Shown here in pieces: positions 32,374 through 39,780 of a DNA stretch of 39,780 nucleotides (within the stretch, counting starts at the first letter, position 1; each line of letters starts with the position of its first letter). The translations under genes were made by a program, and so were the position numbers. The stretch covers positions 27,537 through 67,316 of the forward strand of contig NVVD01000007.1 of assembly GCA_002402105.1 (NCBI GenBank), given 5' to 3'. The notes beneath the pieces are model-generated. The model made no database searches and was not told the origin of the DNA. It worked only from the letters and a program-made list of their open reading frames with translations. The stretch is from Candidatus Cloacimonadota bacterium (GTDB taxonomy: Bacteria; Muiribacteriota; UBA6191).

Positions 32374-32817
32374 ATGGCTAAAAAACAATTTTTATTTTCT
32401 GTACAAAAACTTGAAACAGGTACTTTAAATATTCAATCCTCTTCGATTATCAATGAAGAACAAGCAAATAAGTTATTGCATATTTTTCACTACTACTCAG
32501 GACGACTGTCTGATTTTACTACTTATTTTGATGAGTTTTCTACCCAAAAAATTCCTCTAAGCCACTTTAGCTACTCTTCTAAACAATTAAACCCCCTTGA
32601 AATTAATATTTTAAAAAAATTTAATCTTCTACAAACTGGAGCTATTACTCCCACTTATATTCTAGAAGAGTTTGAGGCTTTAATGGGTGAGCTCATTATT
32701 GATGAAGATACAGGCGAATATATTTTAAATATTGAAGAGTTTAATGATGAAGAATACATTGAAGATGATTACGCTGAAATTGATGAAAACTCAGAAGGTA
32801 GAGATATTATTATCTAA
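32374..32817 (+). CDS. Small acidic protein of unknown function (147 aa)
   Basis: A soluble protein without signal peptide. The first 110 residues mix helices and strands (LLHIFHYYSGRLSDFTTYFD, NPLEINILKKFNLLQTGAIT). The last 45 are strongly acidic (EEFNDEEYIEDDYAEIDENS). No family was recognised. It lies 54 nt downstream of valS on the same strand and may be co-transcribed. Its TAA stop interlocks with the TAG stop of the convergent gene (32814-32817). Confidence 0.65.
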   Translation: MAKKQFLFSVQKLETGTLNIQSSSIINEEQANKLLHIFHYYSGRLSDFTTYFDEFSTQKIPLSHFSYSSKQLNPLEINILKKFNLLQTGAITPTYILEEFEALMGELIIDEDTGEYILNIEEFNDEEYIEDDYAEIDENSEGRDIII

Positions 32818-33644
32818 TCGTCATCTCCAAACATCCCACCTAGTTGCTCAGTTAAGGACTTTTCTAAACTATCCCCAAAGCTTTCCATTTTCTTTTCAAA
32901 ATTATTACCCCATTTATCCATACTTTTCTCAAAACCATTACCCCATGCCGATAAAGATTTATCAAGATTATCTCCCATGGCTTCTAACTCTTGTTCATTT
33001 TCATCAAAGTTATCTGATTTATTAGCCTTTTGTTTTGAAAAAGAACCAAAACTACTGACAAAATCTAAACTTCTAAAAAAATCTCCTGTTATTTTTTTTC
33101 CAAATAAGTCACCACTTAAAGGTTTTAAACCTTTCTCTAGGTTTTCACCTATTGTTTTTGACAAATAATTACCTAAACTCTTTTGAAAGTCTTTTGTATT
33201 AAAAAGCTCAGAGGTTTTAGAGTTTAATTGTACACCTTGTAAAGACTCTTGAATTGTCTTTTCAATAAATGGTGTTAGATTTTTTTGTAGGTCTCCCATT
33301 TGCTGACCTACTCCATCTAAAATATCTTTTTGAATTTTTATAGAAAAGTCTAAACTATCTTTAACAATATTTGATACACCTGAGTTTAAACTAGACTCAA
33401 AACCTGTCATATCTCCACTTAAAATATCTGACATATTAAAAAGACTTAAAGAGTTATTTAATGATTTATTAACATAATCATTAACCGAACTATTAATAGA
33501 GTTTGTCATTTTTTTATTTATTGAGTCACCTGAACCAAATAAATCAAACGAAAAGTTTTGAATTACCAACAATAAATAAATACTTAAGCCTAATATTTTT
33601 TTTGAATTAACCATTTTCATCATCTTCATCACTTTCAGAATCAT
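32814..33644 (-). CDS. Exported protein ending in four 11-residue amphipathic repeats
   Basis: A 276-aa protein. A signal peptide follows a Met/Lys-rich start (ILGLSIYLLLVIQNFS). Several Met codons cluster at the start; the ATG at 33614 would give a more usual signal peptide, while the ATG at 33644 lies 1 nt after the vWA stop and is kept here. The mature protein is Ser/Asn/Leu-rich and predicted helical. It ends in four consecutive 11-residue units (residues 223-266) of the pattern (W/F/M)-G-(D/N)-x-(L/F)-(D/E)-K-(S/K)-(L/M)-x-x. Such 11-mers form amphipathic helices that lie on lipid surfaces in other systems, or right-handed coiled coils. It is coupled to the vWA gene upstream. The family is not recognised. 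Confidence 0.75.
   Translation of the reverse strand: MILKVMKMMKMVNSKKILGLSIYLLLVIQNFSFDLFGSGDSINKKMTNSINSSVNDYVNKSLNNSLSLFNMSDILSGDMTGFESSLNSGVSNIVKDSLDFSIKIQKDILDGVGQQMGDLQKNLTPFIEKTIQESLQGVQLNSKTSELFNTKDFQKSLGNYLSKTIGENLEKGLKPLSGDLFGKKITGDFFRSLDFVSSFGSFSKQKANKSDNFDENEQELEAMGDNLDKSLSAWGNGFEKSMDKWGNNFEKKMESFGDSLEKSLTEQLGGMFGDDD
32847..32978 (-). repeat. Four tandem degenerate 33-bp units (11-residue repeats)
   Basis: Consecutive 33-bp units encode MGDNLDKSLSA, WGNGFEKSMDK, WGNNFEKKMES and FGDSLEKSLTE. Units 2 and 3 are the closest. The period is exact with no gaps. Confidence 0.8.
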
Positions 33645-33645
33645 T

Positions 33646-34923
33646 TCACCAAAGATTACCTAAATCTATACCAATATTTTCATTATCATCGTCGTTATCC
33701 TCGTTATCGTTAGTCCAATCACTAGTAAACGAGTTCTTAAGCTTTACATTAGAGTTTATCTTCAAAGGAGAAATGTTTAAAACAGGAGCTTTAAAGTCTA
33801 CTTTACCTGGGTCTACCATAACTTTAGGATTAAAAGGGTCTGATAAATCAAGCGAACTTTTAGGCCCTACTATGTGTAAACTCCCTTCACTTAAGCTTGG
33901 TACTCCTCCACTAACAATCAACATATGATCTACAGAAAATGAACTTTCTATTTTTTGAGTAAAATCAAAACTATTTAAATTTAATCTTTGATTATTATTG
34001 ATCCAATCTGTCCTGTACTTTAAAACTGCTCTATCATTTTGTAAATCTCCAATTGCATAAACTCTTTGATGTTGCACCTTTGTTTGTTTTTCTTTTAAGG
34101 TCACTCGTCTTAATTTTCCATCATACTTTTTATTTGGTGATTGATAACTTATTTTAATTCTACCCTCTAATAAAGTTGAGATATTTGTAAAAATTGAAGA
34201 TAAATCTTTAGGGTTATAGGTTTTAAAGTATTTTCCACCACTAGATTGAGAAATATTAGATAACACATTTTCATCTGTATTCTCTCCAACTCCAATAATA
34301 TAGATAGGAACCATTTTTTCACGAGAAAATGAAATAACTTCATTTAAAGATTTTTTACTATAAGGCCTTGTGTCGTCTGGATGATATTGATCTTTACCAT
34401 CTGTAAACAAAACCAATAGTTGGTTTTTACCTTTTAGCTTACTCAAACCACCATATATACCATCATAAAGTTTTGTACCCCCACGAGATATTAATAAATC
34501 AACTTTATTTTTTAAAGAAAGCTTATCCAAAGTCAGCTTATGCTGTAATTTTACTCGATTAGCAAATGAAACTAGCATAGCTTGATCTCTATCGTCCATT
34601 TGATTAATAAAAGACTTTACTCCTAGTTTTATGTCATCTAAAAAACTTTTAACAGAACCTGATGTATCAACAACTAAAGCTATTTTACGGGGTTCTTTTA
34701 CTAATTCTACTTGGTACTCTGATATTTTATGTAAATCTTCATATAAGTCAAAGTCTCTCAGTATCTTTTTTGCAGATAGTTCACCTTGAATACTCAAAGA
34801 AGCATTAACCAAAATTTTTGGAAAGCTCGAGATATTTAGTGGGTCTAAATGTACTTTTGTATTTACTTTGGAGAAGCAAAAACTATTAAAAGATAACAAA
34901 AAAAGTACGTTCCAAAGTTTCAT
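33646..34923 (-). CDS. Exported von Willebrand factor A-domain protein
   Basis: The ATG at 34923 has AGGGA at good spacing and opens a signal peptide (MKLWNVLFLLSFNSFCFS). In-frame Met codons up to 126 nt further upstream lack both. Residues about 78-265 are a vWA domain with an intact metal site: DTSGS (86-90), the Thr of RGGTKLYDG (T150) and the Asp of LFTDGKD (D175). A beta-rich region follows (about 275-400), and the C-terminus is an Asp/Glu/Asn-rich tail ending in GIDLGNLW. vWA proteins bind protein partners through the metal ion. Here the gene is followed 1 nt later by the 11-mer repeat gene, which is a likely partner. The TGA stop and the next ATG are almost adjacent. Confidence 0.86.
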   Translation of the reverse strand: MKLWNVLFLLSFNSFCFSKVNTKVHLDPLNISSFPKILVNASLSIQGELSAKKILRDFDLYEDLHKISEYQVELVKEPRKIALVVDTSGSVKSFLDDIKLGVKSFINQMDDRDQAMLVSFANRVKLQHKLTLDKLSLKNKVDLLISRGGTKLYDGIYGGLSKLKGKNQLLVLFTDGKDQYHPDDTRPYSKKSLNEVISFSREKMVPIYIIGVGENTDENVLSNISQSSGGKYFKTYNPKDLSSIFTNISTLLEGRIKISYQSPNKKYDGKLRRVTLKEKQTKVQHQRVYAIGDLQNDRAVLKYRTDWINNNQRLNLNSFDFTQKIESSFSVDHMLIVSGGVPSLSEGSLHIVGPKSSLDLSDPFNPKVMVDPGKVDFKAPVLNISPLKINSNVKLKNSFTSDWTNDNEDNDDDNENIGIDLGNLW

Positions 34924-35019
34924 AAAATAATCCCTAAGTAAAAGCATACTACAATTAAAATAGATTGAAAGTAAAGAATTCTTGCCTAAATTAAAAATCC
35001 AAATTTGAGAAAAGCATCC

Positions 35020-35044
35020 CAAACTTAGATCATTAAAAAGTTTG
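35020..35044. repeat. Short inverted repeat in the gene-poor stretch
   Basis: CAAACTT (35020-35026) and AAGTTTG (35038-35044) form a 7-bp inverted repeat around 11 nt. There is no T-tract next to it. It lies between the vWA start (34923) and the broken gene, and could be an operator or chance. Confidence 0.3.
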
Positions 35045-35069
35045 ATCAAATTGTACTTTTAGCTTTATT

Positions 35070-35411
35070 TTATTTTTTAGAGTTTTTTATTAATTCTAAT
35101 TTGTCTTCCATAGCTTTTTTTTCTTCGTCTGTAAAGTCCTCATCATACATTAATTTAAAATTAATTTTTTGTGTTTTTTTAGTTCCAAACTCTAGACCAT
35201 CTGCTGGAGTTCTAATTACTTACATTCCGCACATTAGTCATATAGTACCCTTGTCTTGGATTAAATTTAATTACTTGTTGCTTAAAAGCATAACCTGAAG
35301 CATAAACATCTATAGTAGCTTTTCTATTACTAATAAAAACAACTTAAATCTATTTACTAGTGATTCAAGCCGTTCAGATTAAACTAAGAGAATATCAATC
35401 TCAACTTTTTG
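35070..35411 (-). pseudogene. Broken gene remnant, C-terminal part, with at least two frameshifts and one stop
   Basis: The stretch 34924-35438 has no intact gene, but the minus strand reads as protein if the frame is switched. Frame 1 (about 35340-35411) gives QKVEIDILLV, a TAA, then SERLESLVNRFK. Frame 2 (35212-35343) gives VVFISNRKATIDVYASGYAF, then FNPRQGYYMTNVRNVSN and a TAG. Frame 3 (35070-35216) gives IRTPADGLEFGTKKTQ, an acidic Lys/Glu helix (DFTDEEKKAMEDKLELI) and TAA at 35070-35072. The joins are next to each other and leave little overlap, the signature of small indels in a once-continuous C-terminal region of about 110 residues. The parent family is not recognised. A sequencing artefact is possible but would need three separate errors. 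Confidence 0.65.
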
Positions 35412-35438
35412 TTATGGATATTATTTATATTATTTATA

Positions 35439-37913
35439 TTATTCTAATATATTTACTTTAATATCTTCACCTATATAATAACCTTTTTGAGGCTGGTGAG
35501 AGATGATTTGATGATTTTTATCCTTTATTAAATCCCTTAATCTATTAATAGCTGTACGTACAGTAAATATATCTGTCTCAGGGTCAAACTTTTTCTTCCA
35601 AATTGTTATAAAAAGGTCTTTTGCTGTAAAAAATTTATTTGGTTCAAAAGCTAATGACTCAAATATTTTTTGTAAAATTCTTTTCTTTGATAAAATAAAG
35701 GTTTGCTCTTCATAAAAAATTACCTTATTTATTTTACAATATTCAAGCATAGAAGATTCTTTTTTTATTACTACTTTACTTATGGTATTTAAAAGCATCT
35801 TTGCATATAATTTATTAAAATAAATATAAGTACTATCAGTCTTAGTATCATAGTCTTTTAAAGAAACTAAATTTAATTCCTTAATAGTTTTAGAGCTTGA
35901 ATCTTTTAGGCTTTCATATAAAAATAAAGCTTGTTTTAGTAATTTTTTTGAATTTAATTTATCATATTCAAAAATAAGTATTATAAGAAACTCAATTGCC
36001 TCTTTTATTTTTTTATGTCCAATTAAGTTTTCAATCTGAGCTAATTTAATTCCGGTGATATAACGCTTTGATGACTGTATTAATTGTGTAGGTTCTATTT
36101 TTTTTAATAAAATAAATAATTCATCAGATTGAGTAATATGGCTACTACAAATTAAAACTTTATGCATTAATAATAGTTGATCGCAATATCTAGATAAGTC
36201 TTCTTCTCTTTTAACAAAGTCTACAGTTCTAAATAAAGGTAAAATTTCTTGATACTCTTGGCAAATCAGGTGATAAAAGCTTTTGCAAAAAATATAGTTT
36301 AAATTAATTGATTTATTAACATCTTCGGGAGGACTTTTTTCAAAAAAATCTAATAAAAATTTTGCTTCTTTTAAATTATTACAAGAAAGAAAAGCAAAGT
36401 ATTTTAAAACTAAAGCTGTTTTACTGATTAATGTACTATTATTAAATTCAAAACTATCTATATTCAAGTTGATATAATTAATAAGGCTTTTTGAGCTACC
36501 TGTTTCACTTATATACTTTAACTTTATATATAGGGTATTTTGTCTAAAAGATGATGACTTTATATTCTCATTAATTGTCTCTAATACGTCTATATACTCT
36601 GACATAGCTATAAAATTTTGATTATCATAACAATATAAACAAGCATGATGTATAAAAAGATAGGATAATTGTTGTTGAAATAAGTTATCTGTATCACAAA
36701 AACCATATATTAAGTTTATATCAGTGGAGTAATAATCTTTTTTCTTTTCAATCTCCTTTATAGCATCTAAAAGTTTTAGCTTTTCTTTTGACACTAAATT
36801 AGGGACTGAATAAGAAAATAAACCTGGATGAGCGAATAAAACCTCCATATAAGAGATTAGAATATAAATATTTTCTTTATTCTCTAAAGAGCATTTAGGA
36901 TAAAAACCTAATAAAATATTAACTAATTTATGTCTTTGTAGAATAAAGTCAAAATTTGATAAAATATTTTCAATCAAATAACTCACCAAATAGTCTATTT
37001 CAATATATTTTTTTAAATCATCAAAAATATCTACTATTTGTTCTATTTTAATATATTTTGATCTTTGTAATTTTAAAAAGAAAATTCTAGTTATTCTTTT
37101 TTTTATCTTTTCATCCATAGAGTCTACAAAAGTACTTAAATCTTGATCTCTTAACTTAATAAGTGAGTCTAAAATATGAAAAGATTTTTGTTGCTTCATT
37201 TTTTTTAAAAAAAACCAGATTCCTCCAACAGGAAAAAATAAGTATAAAAAAACTAATCCCCTACTATAAAAGCATGGTACTACTTTTTTAAAGTAGGTAT
37301 AATTTATAGAGCCTATAGCTTTTTTTAATTCTTCTTTAGTCGTGAATGGATTATTTTTATTTAAAACTTGGCTCTCAAAAGTCTTTTTTAAAACTGCTAA
37401 GATAGGAAGGCTTTCTTTAGATATTTGCTCTATAAACTTATATTGATATTCAAGACTATTACTATCATGAACCATTTTTTCATTTAATAAAGATCTCATT
37501 TCACTATTTGTTAAAATAGGTAATTGAATAGCTTGTATATCTAAGAGCTTTATTCTCTTATGTACCCCATAAATAATTGTTATATTTTTTTTCTTTTGAA
37601 GTTTACTTATTTTAATTTTTTCTTTTTCTGATAAGAAGTCATAATCATCTTGAATCAATAAAATATCTGATTCAATAGTTTCTGGAATATCTAAAATATG
37701 GTTAACAATAATAGAAAATGTATAAGTAAATCTCTTATCTAATTTCAAAGAGTTTAAAAAAAAGCTTAAACCATTTTGCATAAAAGAAGAGATTATTATT
37801 GAGTGTTTTTTTTGAACTATTTTGTATAAGTCAGTTTTCTCTTTTAAAAATAAATCCACAATAGTTCCTGTATTCAAGCTCTTAAATAGAAAGCCAATAA
37901 TATTAAATATCAA
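35439..37913 (-). CDS. Large regulator: STAND-like N-terminus, helical repeats, C-terminal OmpR-type winged helix
   Basis: An 824-aa cytoplasmic protein. The last 85 residues are an OmpR/PhoB-type winged helix (LAFEPNKFFTAKDLFITIW, TVRTAINRLRDLI, IISHQPQKGYYI). Upstream, about residues 250-730, are all-helical and repeat-like (TPR-like). The first 220 residues show a Walker B-like strand (DILLIQDDYDFL) and an IIYGVH strand, typical of AAA/STAND ATPases. Where the P-loop should be, the sequence reads SIIISSFMQNGLSF, with no GK-S/T, so ATP binding is doubtful. A hydrophobic stretch (about 220-236, LVFLYLFFPVGGIWFF) may be part of the STAND winged helix or a membrane segment. The overall plan is like MalT/AfsR-type regulators, but with the DNA-binding domain at the C-terminus. 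The ATG overlaps the ABC stop (ATGA, 37910-37913), so it probably regulates or senses the exporter. Confidence 0.75.
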   Translation of the reverse strand: MIFNIIGFLFKSLNTGTIVDLFLKEKTDLYKIVQKKHSIIISSFMQNGLSFFLNSLKLDKRFTYTFSIIVNHILDIPETIESDILLIQDDYDFLSEKEKIKISKLQKKKNITIIYGVHKRIKLLDIQAIQLPILTNSEMRSLLNEKMVHDSNSLEYQYKFIEQISKESLPILAVLKKTFESQVLNKNNPFTTKEELKKAIGSINYTYFKKVVPCFYSRGLVFLYLFFPVGGIWFFLKKMKQQKSFHILDSLIKLRDQDLSTFVDSMDEKIKKRITRIFFLKLQRSKYIKIEQIVDIFDDLKKYIEIDYLVSYLIENILSNFDFILQRHKLVNILLGFYPKCSLENKENIYILISYMEVLFAHPGLFSYSVPNLVSKEKLKLLDAIKEIEKKKDYYSTDINLIYGFCDTDNLFQQQLSYLFIHHACLYCYDNQNFIAMSEYIDVLETINENIKSSSFRQNTLYIKLKYISETGSSKSLINYINLNIDSFEFNNSTLISKTALVLKYFAFLSCNNLKEAKFLLDFFEKSPPEDVNKSINLNYIFCKSFYHLICQEYQEILPLFRTVDFVKREEDLSRYCDQLLLMHKVLICSSHITQSDELFILLKKIEPTQLIQSSKRYITGIKLAQIENLIGHKKIKEAIEFLIILIFEYDKLNSKKLLKQALFLYESLKDSSSKTIKELNLVSLKDYDTKTDSTYIYFNKLYAKMLLNTISKVVIKKESSMLEYCKINKVIFYEEQTFILSKKRILQKIFESLAFEPNKFFTAKDLFITIWKKKFDPETDIFTVRTAINRLRDLIKDKNHQIISHQPQKGYYIGEDIKVNILE

Positions 37914-39616
37914 GCCATATCTTTATACTGACTCTTAAAGTATTCAAAAAACTCACCTTTTTTTTCAATGAGTTCAGAGTACTTACCGGTTTCCACAACT
38001 TGTCCATCTTTCATTACAATAATTTTATCTACATTTCTAATAGTAGATAATCTATGGGCAATTATAATAGCTGTTTTATTTTCAATAAATTGATGTAACT
38101 CTTTTTCTAAAAAGCCCTCTGTTTTTACATCAATATTTGAAGTGGCTTCGTCTAATAAAAATATTTCGGCATCTTTTATAAACACTCGACCAAAAGCAAT
38201 GAGTTGCTTTTCACCAATTGAAAAGTTATCACCATTTTGACCTACATTTTTAATGATATTTTGCTCATTAAAAAGACCTCTTTCAAGCAGTTTATTACAA
38301 AAAGACTTTGCCTTTTGCACACGAGTTTCATCAAATAAAGTTAAATTATCTAATATTGAGCCTGCATACAAAAATACGTCTTGTAATACCAAACCAATTG
38401 AGGAGCGTAAAGATTGCCTTGAAATACTATCTATATTAACTCCACCAATTAAAATTTCGCCCTTATTGATTAAATAAAATCTATTAATTAATTTAATAAT
38501 AGTTGATTTTCCTGCTCCTGTACGTCCAACAATAGCAACTTTTTGGCCTGCTTCTATTTTGAAACTTACACCTTTTAAAATATTTTCTTCGCCATATGAA
38601 AACTCAACATTTTTAAACTCAATAGAGTAGCTATCTAAACTTTTCTCATCACCAGATATAATATCCTTTTCTGTTTTTTCTTCAAAAATAGTATATATAC
38701 GCTGCATAGAAGTATAAGCATTTAATACTTGATGTAACATTCCAGACAAATGTCTAATTGGATGCATTATCCTCTGTACATAAGTTATAACTGCTACTAA
38801 CTCTCCAAATTGAAGACTCTTTTCTAAAATTTGAGTTCCACCGTCATAAATTAAACAAGCTAATAAAAATGAACTTGAAAACTCAACAAAAGAATAGTAA
38901 CTAGGTTCAAAAAGGTTTAATTTATGAAACTCATCCGTAAATTTTCGAGATAAACCATGAAAAGATTCTTGAGTTTCTTTTTCTTTTTCAAAACTCTTTA
39001 TAATCTCAAACCCCTGAATAGTCTCTGCAAAAAAACTAGTCATTTGCGACAGTATTTTTTTAGTTATTGTCATTCCTACTCTTATTTTTTCACTGATTTT
39101 TCCTGTGATGAAAATTAAAATAGGAATCCCTATAACTATATATAAAGCTAATCTAAAATTAATAGTTAGCAAAACTACCAATATCATAATAATTGCTAAA
39201 ATATCTGAAATTACTCTTATTAAAACTCCAGATAATGCATTACCAATAGACTCTACATCCGAGCTTAGTCTCACTATAATTTGCCCCGACTTTAATCTAG
39301 CAAATGTACCGTAGGGAAGATCCATTAAATGTTTATAAAGTTTTTTTCTAATTGATAAAATGATTTTAGCCCCTGCAAAAGCAGAAATATATGACTGTAT
39401 ATATTGAAAAATATGATTTACAAAAATTAAAAGTAATAAAGCGTAGCATAGCTGAATTAAGTTCATGCCATAACTAGTACCTTCGCCAACATCAATAGCT
39501 AGTTTAAACAACCATGGTTGTATAATTCTAACTCCTTGAACAATTGGTATTAAAATAAGTGAAGCTATAAGCCAGTATCGAAAAGCATAGGTTTCTTTTA
39601 AAAAAAACTTATTCAT
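37910..39616 (-). CDS. ABC exporter half, MdlB/YheH-type (permease-ATPase)
   Basis: A 568-aa half-transporter. The N-terminal membrane domain has six predicted helices (about 1-310), followed by a nucleotide-binding domain. That domain has Walker A GRTGAGKST (from residue 364), Q-loop GLVLQDVFLY, Walker B IFLLDEAT (Asp489, Glu490) and H-loop IIAHRLSTIRN. The signature is FSIGEKQL (465-472) instead of LSGGQRQ, close to the FSxGERQL form of the MdlB/YheH half of heterodimeric exporters. It overlaps the upstream partner gene by 4 nt (ATGA, 39613-39616) and the downstream regulator by 4 nt, so the three are coupled. Substrates of this class include drugs, lipids and peptides; none can be assigned here. 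Confidence 0.93.
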   Translation of the reverse strand: MNKFFLKETYAFRYWLIASLILIPIVQGVRIIQPWLFKLAIDVGEGTSYGMNLIQLCYALLLLIFVNHIFQYIQSYISAFAGAKIILSIRKKLYKHLMDLPYGTFARLKSGQIIVRLSSDVESIGNALSGVLIRVISDILAIIMILVVLLTINFRLALYIVIGIPILIFITGKISEKIRVGMTITKKILSQMTSFFAETIQGFEIIKSFEKEKETQESFHGLSRKFTDEFHKLNLFEPSYYSFVEFSSSFLLACLIYDGGTQILEKSLQFGELVAVITYVQRIMHPIRHLSGMLHQVLNAYTSMQRIYTIFEEKTEKDIISGDEKSLDSYSIEFKNVEFSYGEENILKGVSFKIEAGQKVAIVGRTGAGKSTIIKLINRFYLINKGEILIGGVNIDSISRQSLRSSIGLVLQDVFLYAGSILDNLTLFDETRVQKAKSFCNKLLERGLFNEQNIIKNVGQNGDNFSIGEKQLIAFGRVFIKDAEIFLLDEATSNIDVKTEGFLEKELHQFIENKTAIIIAHRLSTIRNVDKIIVMKDGQVVETGKYSELIEKKGEFFEYFKSQYKDMA

Positions 39617-39780
39617 GAAGCTACCTCTTCAAACATTTGCTGAATTTTCCAAATTTCTTGATAATAATCACAATTTTTTAATAAACTTTCGTGATCTCCG
39701 ATGTGTGTTATTTGACCTTTATCAAATACTAAAATTTGCTCACAATGTTTTAATGTAGATATACGATGACTTGATAAAAG
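39613..39780 (-). CDS. ABC exporter half, MdlA/YheI-type, C-terminal end only
   Basis: Only the last 55 codons are in the window; the gene runs off the right edge. They hold the H-loop (SSHRISTLKHCEQ), the strand ILVFDKGQI and the GDHESLL motif that follow Walker B in ABC ATPases. The TGA at 39613-39615 overlaps the ATG of the next half-transporter (ATGA). With the neighbour, it forms an MdlA-MdlB-like heterodimer. Confidence 0.88.
   Translation of the reverse strand, partial: LLSSHRISTLKHCEQILVFDKGQITHIGDHESLLKNCDYYQEIWKIQQMFEEVAS

Noticed and set aside
35101..35298. Plus-strand 65-codon frame
   Set aside because: It starts with TTG, has no ribosome binding site, and lies antisense to the minus-strand coding remnant, whose protein-like content explains its openness.
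35420..35446. 9-bp tandem repeat ATTATTTAT, about three copies
   Set aside because: Very AT-rich and over the stop codon of the regulator gene; it adds repeated in-frame TAA codons but looks like simple-sequence drift.
1..39780. CRISPR array, IS element, tRNA or prophage
   Set aside because: No regularly spaced repeats, no transposase or integrase motifs, and no recognisable tRNA or phage structural gene was seen on either strand.
1..39780. Alternative genetic code (UGA as Trp or Gly)
   Set aside because: TGA ends aroC, aroB and both ABC genes at sensible places, and Trp codons are TGG.

Overview
The window is AT-rich DNA from a bacterium that appears to use the standard code: TAA, TAG and TGA all end genes and Trp is TGG. 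It looks Gram-negative. Many products carry Sec signal peptides, there is a set of type IV pilin-like/pseudopilin genes, and there is a full-length two-domain FapA (DUF342) pair. The ValRS is the short archaeal/Rickettsia-like type and AroD-AroE is a fusion. I cannot name the lineage. An AT-rich, free-living or predatory deltaproteobacterium-like group (for example Bdellovibrionota) is a guess. No tRNA, rRNA, CRISPR array, IS element or phage module was seen.

Layout. (1) 1-4814, plus strand: the end of an exported coiled-coil protein with a glycine-rich hydrophobic core, then two tandem FapA/DUF342 paralogues. (2) 4818-11948, minus strand, probably one operon read aroK > aroC > TPR protein > dnaX > exported 615-aa protein, with gaps of 1-20 nt. 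(3) 12114-13640, plus strand: an exported MORN-type repeat protein. (4) 13673-20828, minus strand, a second operon with a good promoter (20873-20901): degenerate LytM-like exported protein > small exported protein > 59-aa Cys/His protein > S8 protease/CBM48/metallo-beta-lactamase-like fusion > aroB > aroDE. (5) 20955-29631, minus strand: a giant pseudopilin-like protein, a PilV/GspI-like and a PilW/GspJ-like pseudopilin, then two acidic low-complexity secreted proteins. The last two each end in a clear intrinsic terminator, and the 753-codon one also has a near-consensus promoter. (6) 29860-32817, plus strand: valS and a small acidic protein. (7) 32814-34923, minus strand: an exported vWA protein and a protein ending in four 11-residue amphipathic repeats. 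(8) 35070-35411: a broken gene remnant. (9) 35439-39780, minus strand: a heterodimeric ABC exporter (one half cut by the window edge) translationally coupled to a large regulator with a C-terminal OmpR-type winged helix and a P-loop-less STAND-like N-terminus.

How they work together. Steps 2, 3, 4, 5 and 7 of the shikimate pathway (aroB, aroDE, aroK, aroC) lie in two neighbouring operons, mixed with cell-envelope and replication genes. aroA and the DAHP synthase are not here. Region 5 looks like a pilus or pseudopilus tip module plus likely surface partners. Several starts were moved from upstream TTG/GTG or early ATG codons to downstream ATG codons that give a proper signal peptide, prepilin leader or Shine-Dalgarno spacing. 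The most unusual items are the protease/CBM48/MBL fusion with its overlooked 59-aa partner, the giant tip pseudopilin, the 11-mer repeat protein, the STAND-like regulator of the ABC pair, and the frameshifted relic at 35.1-35.4 kb.
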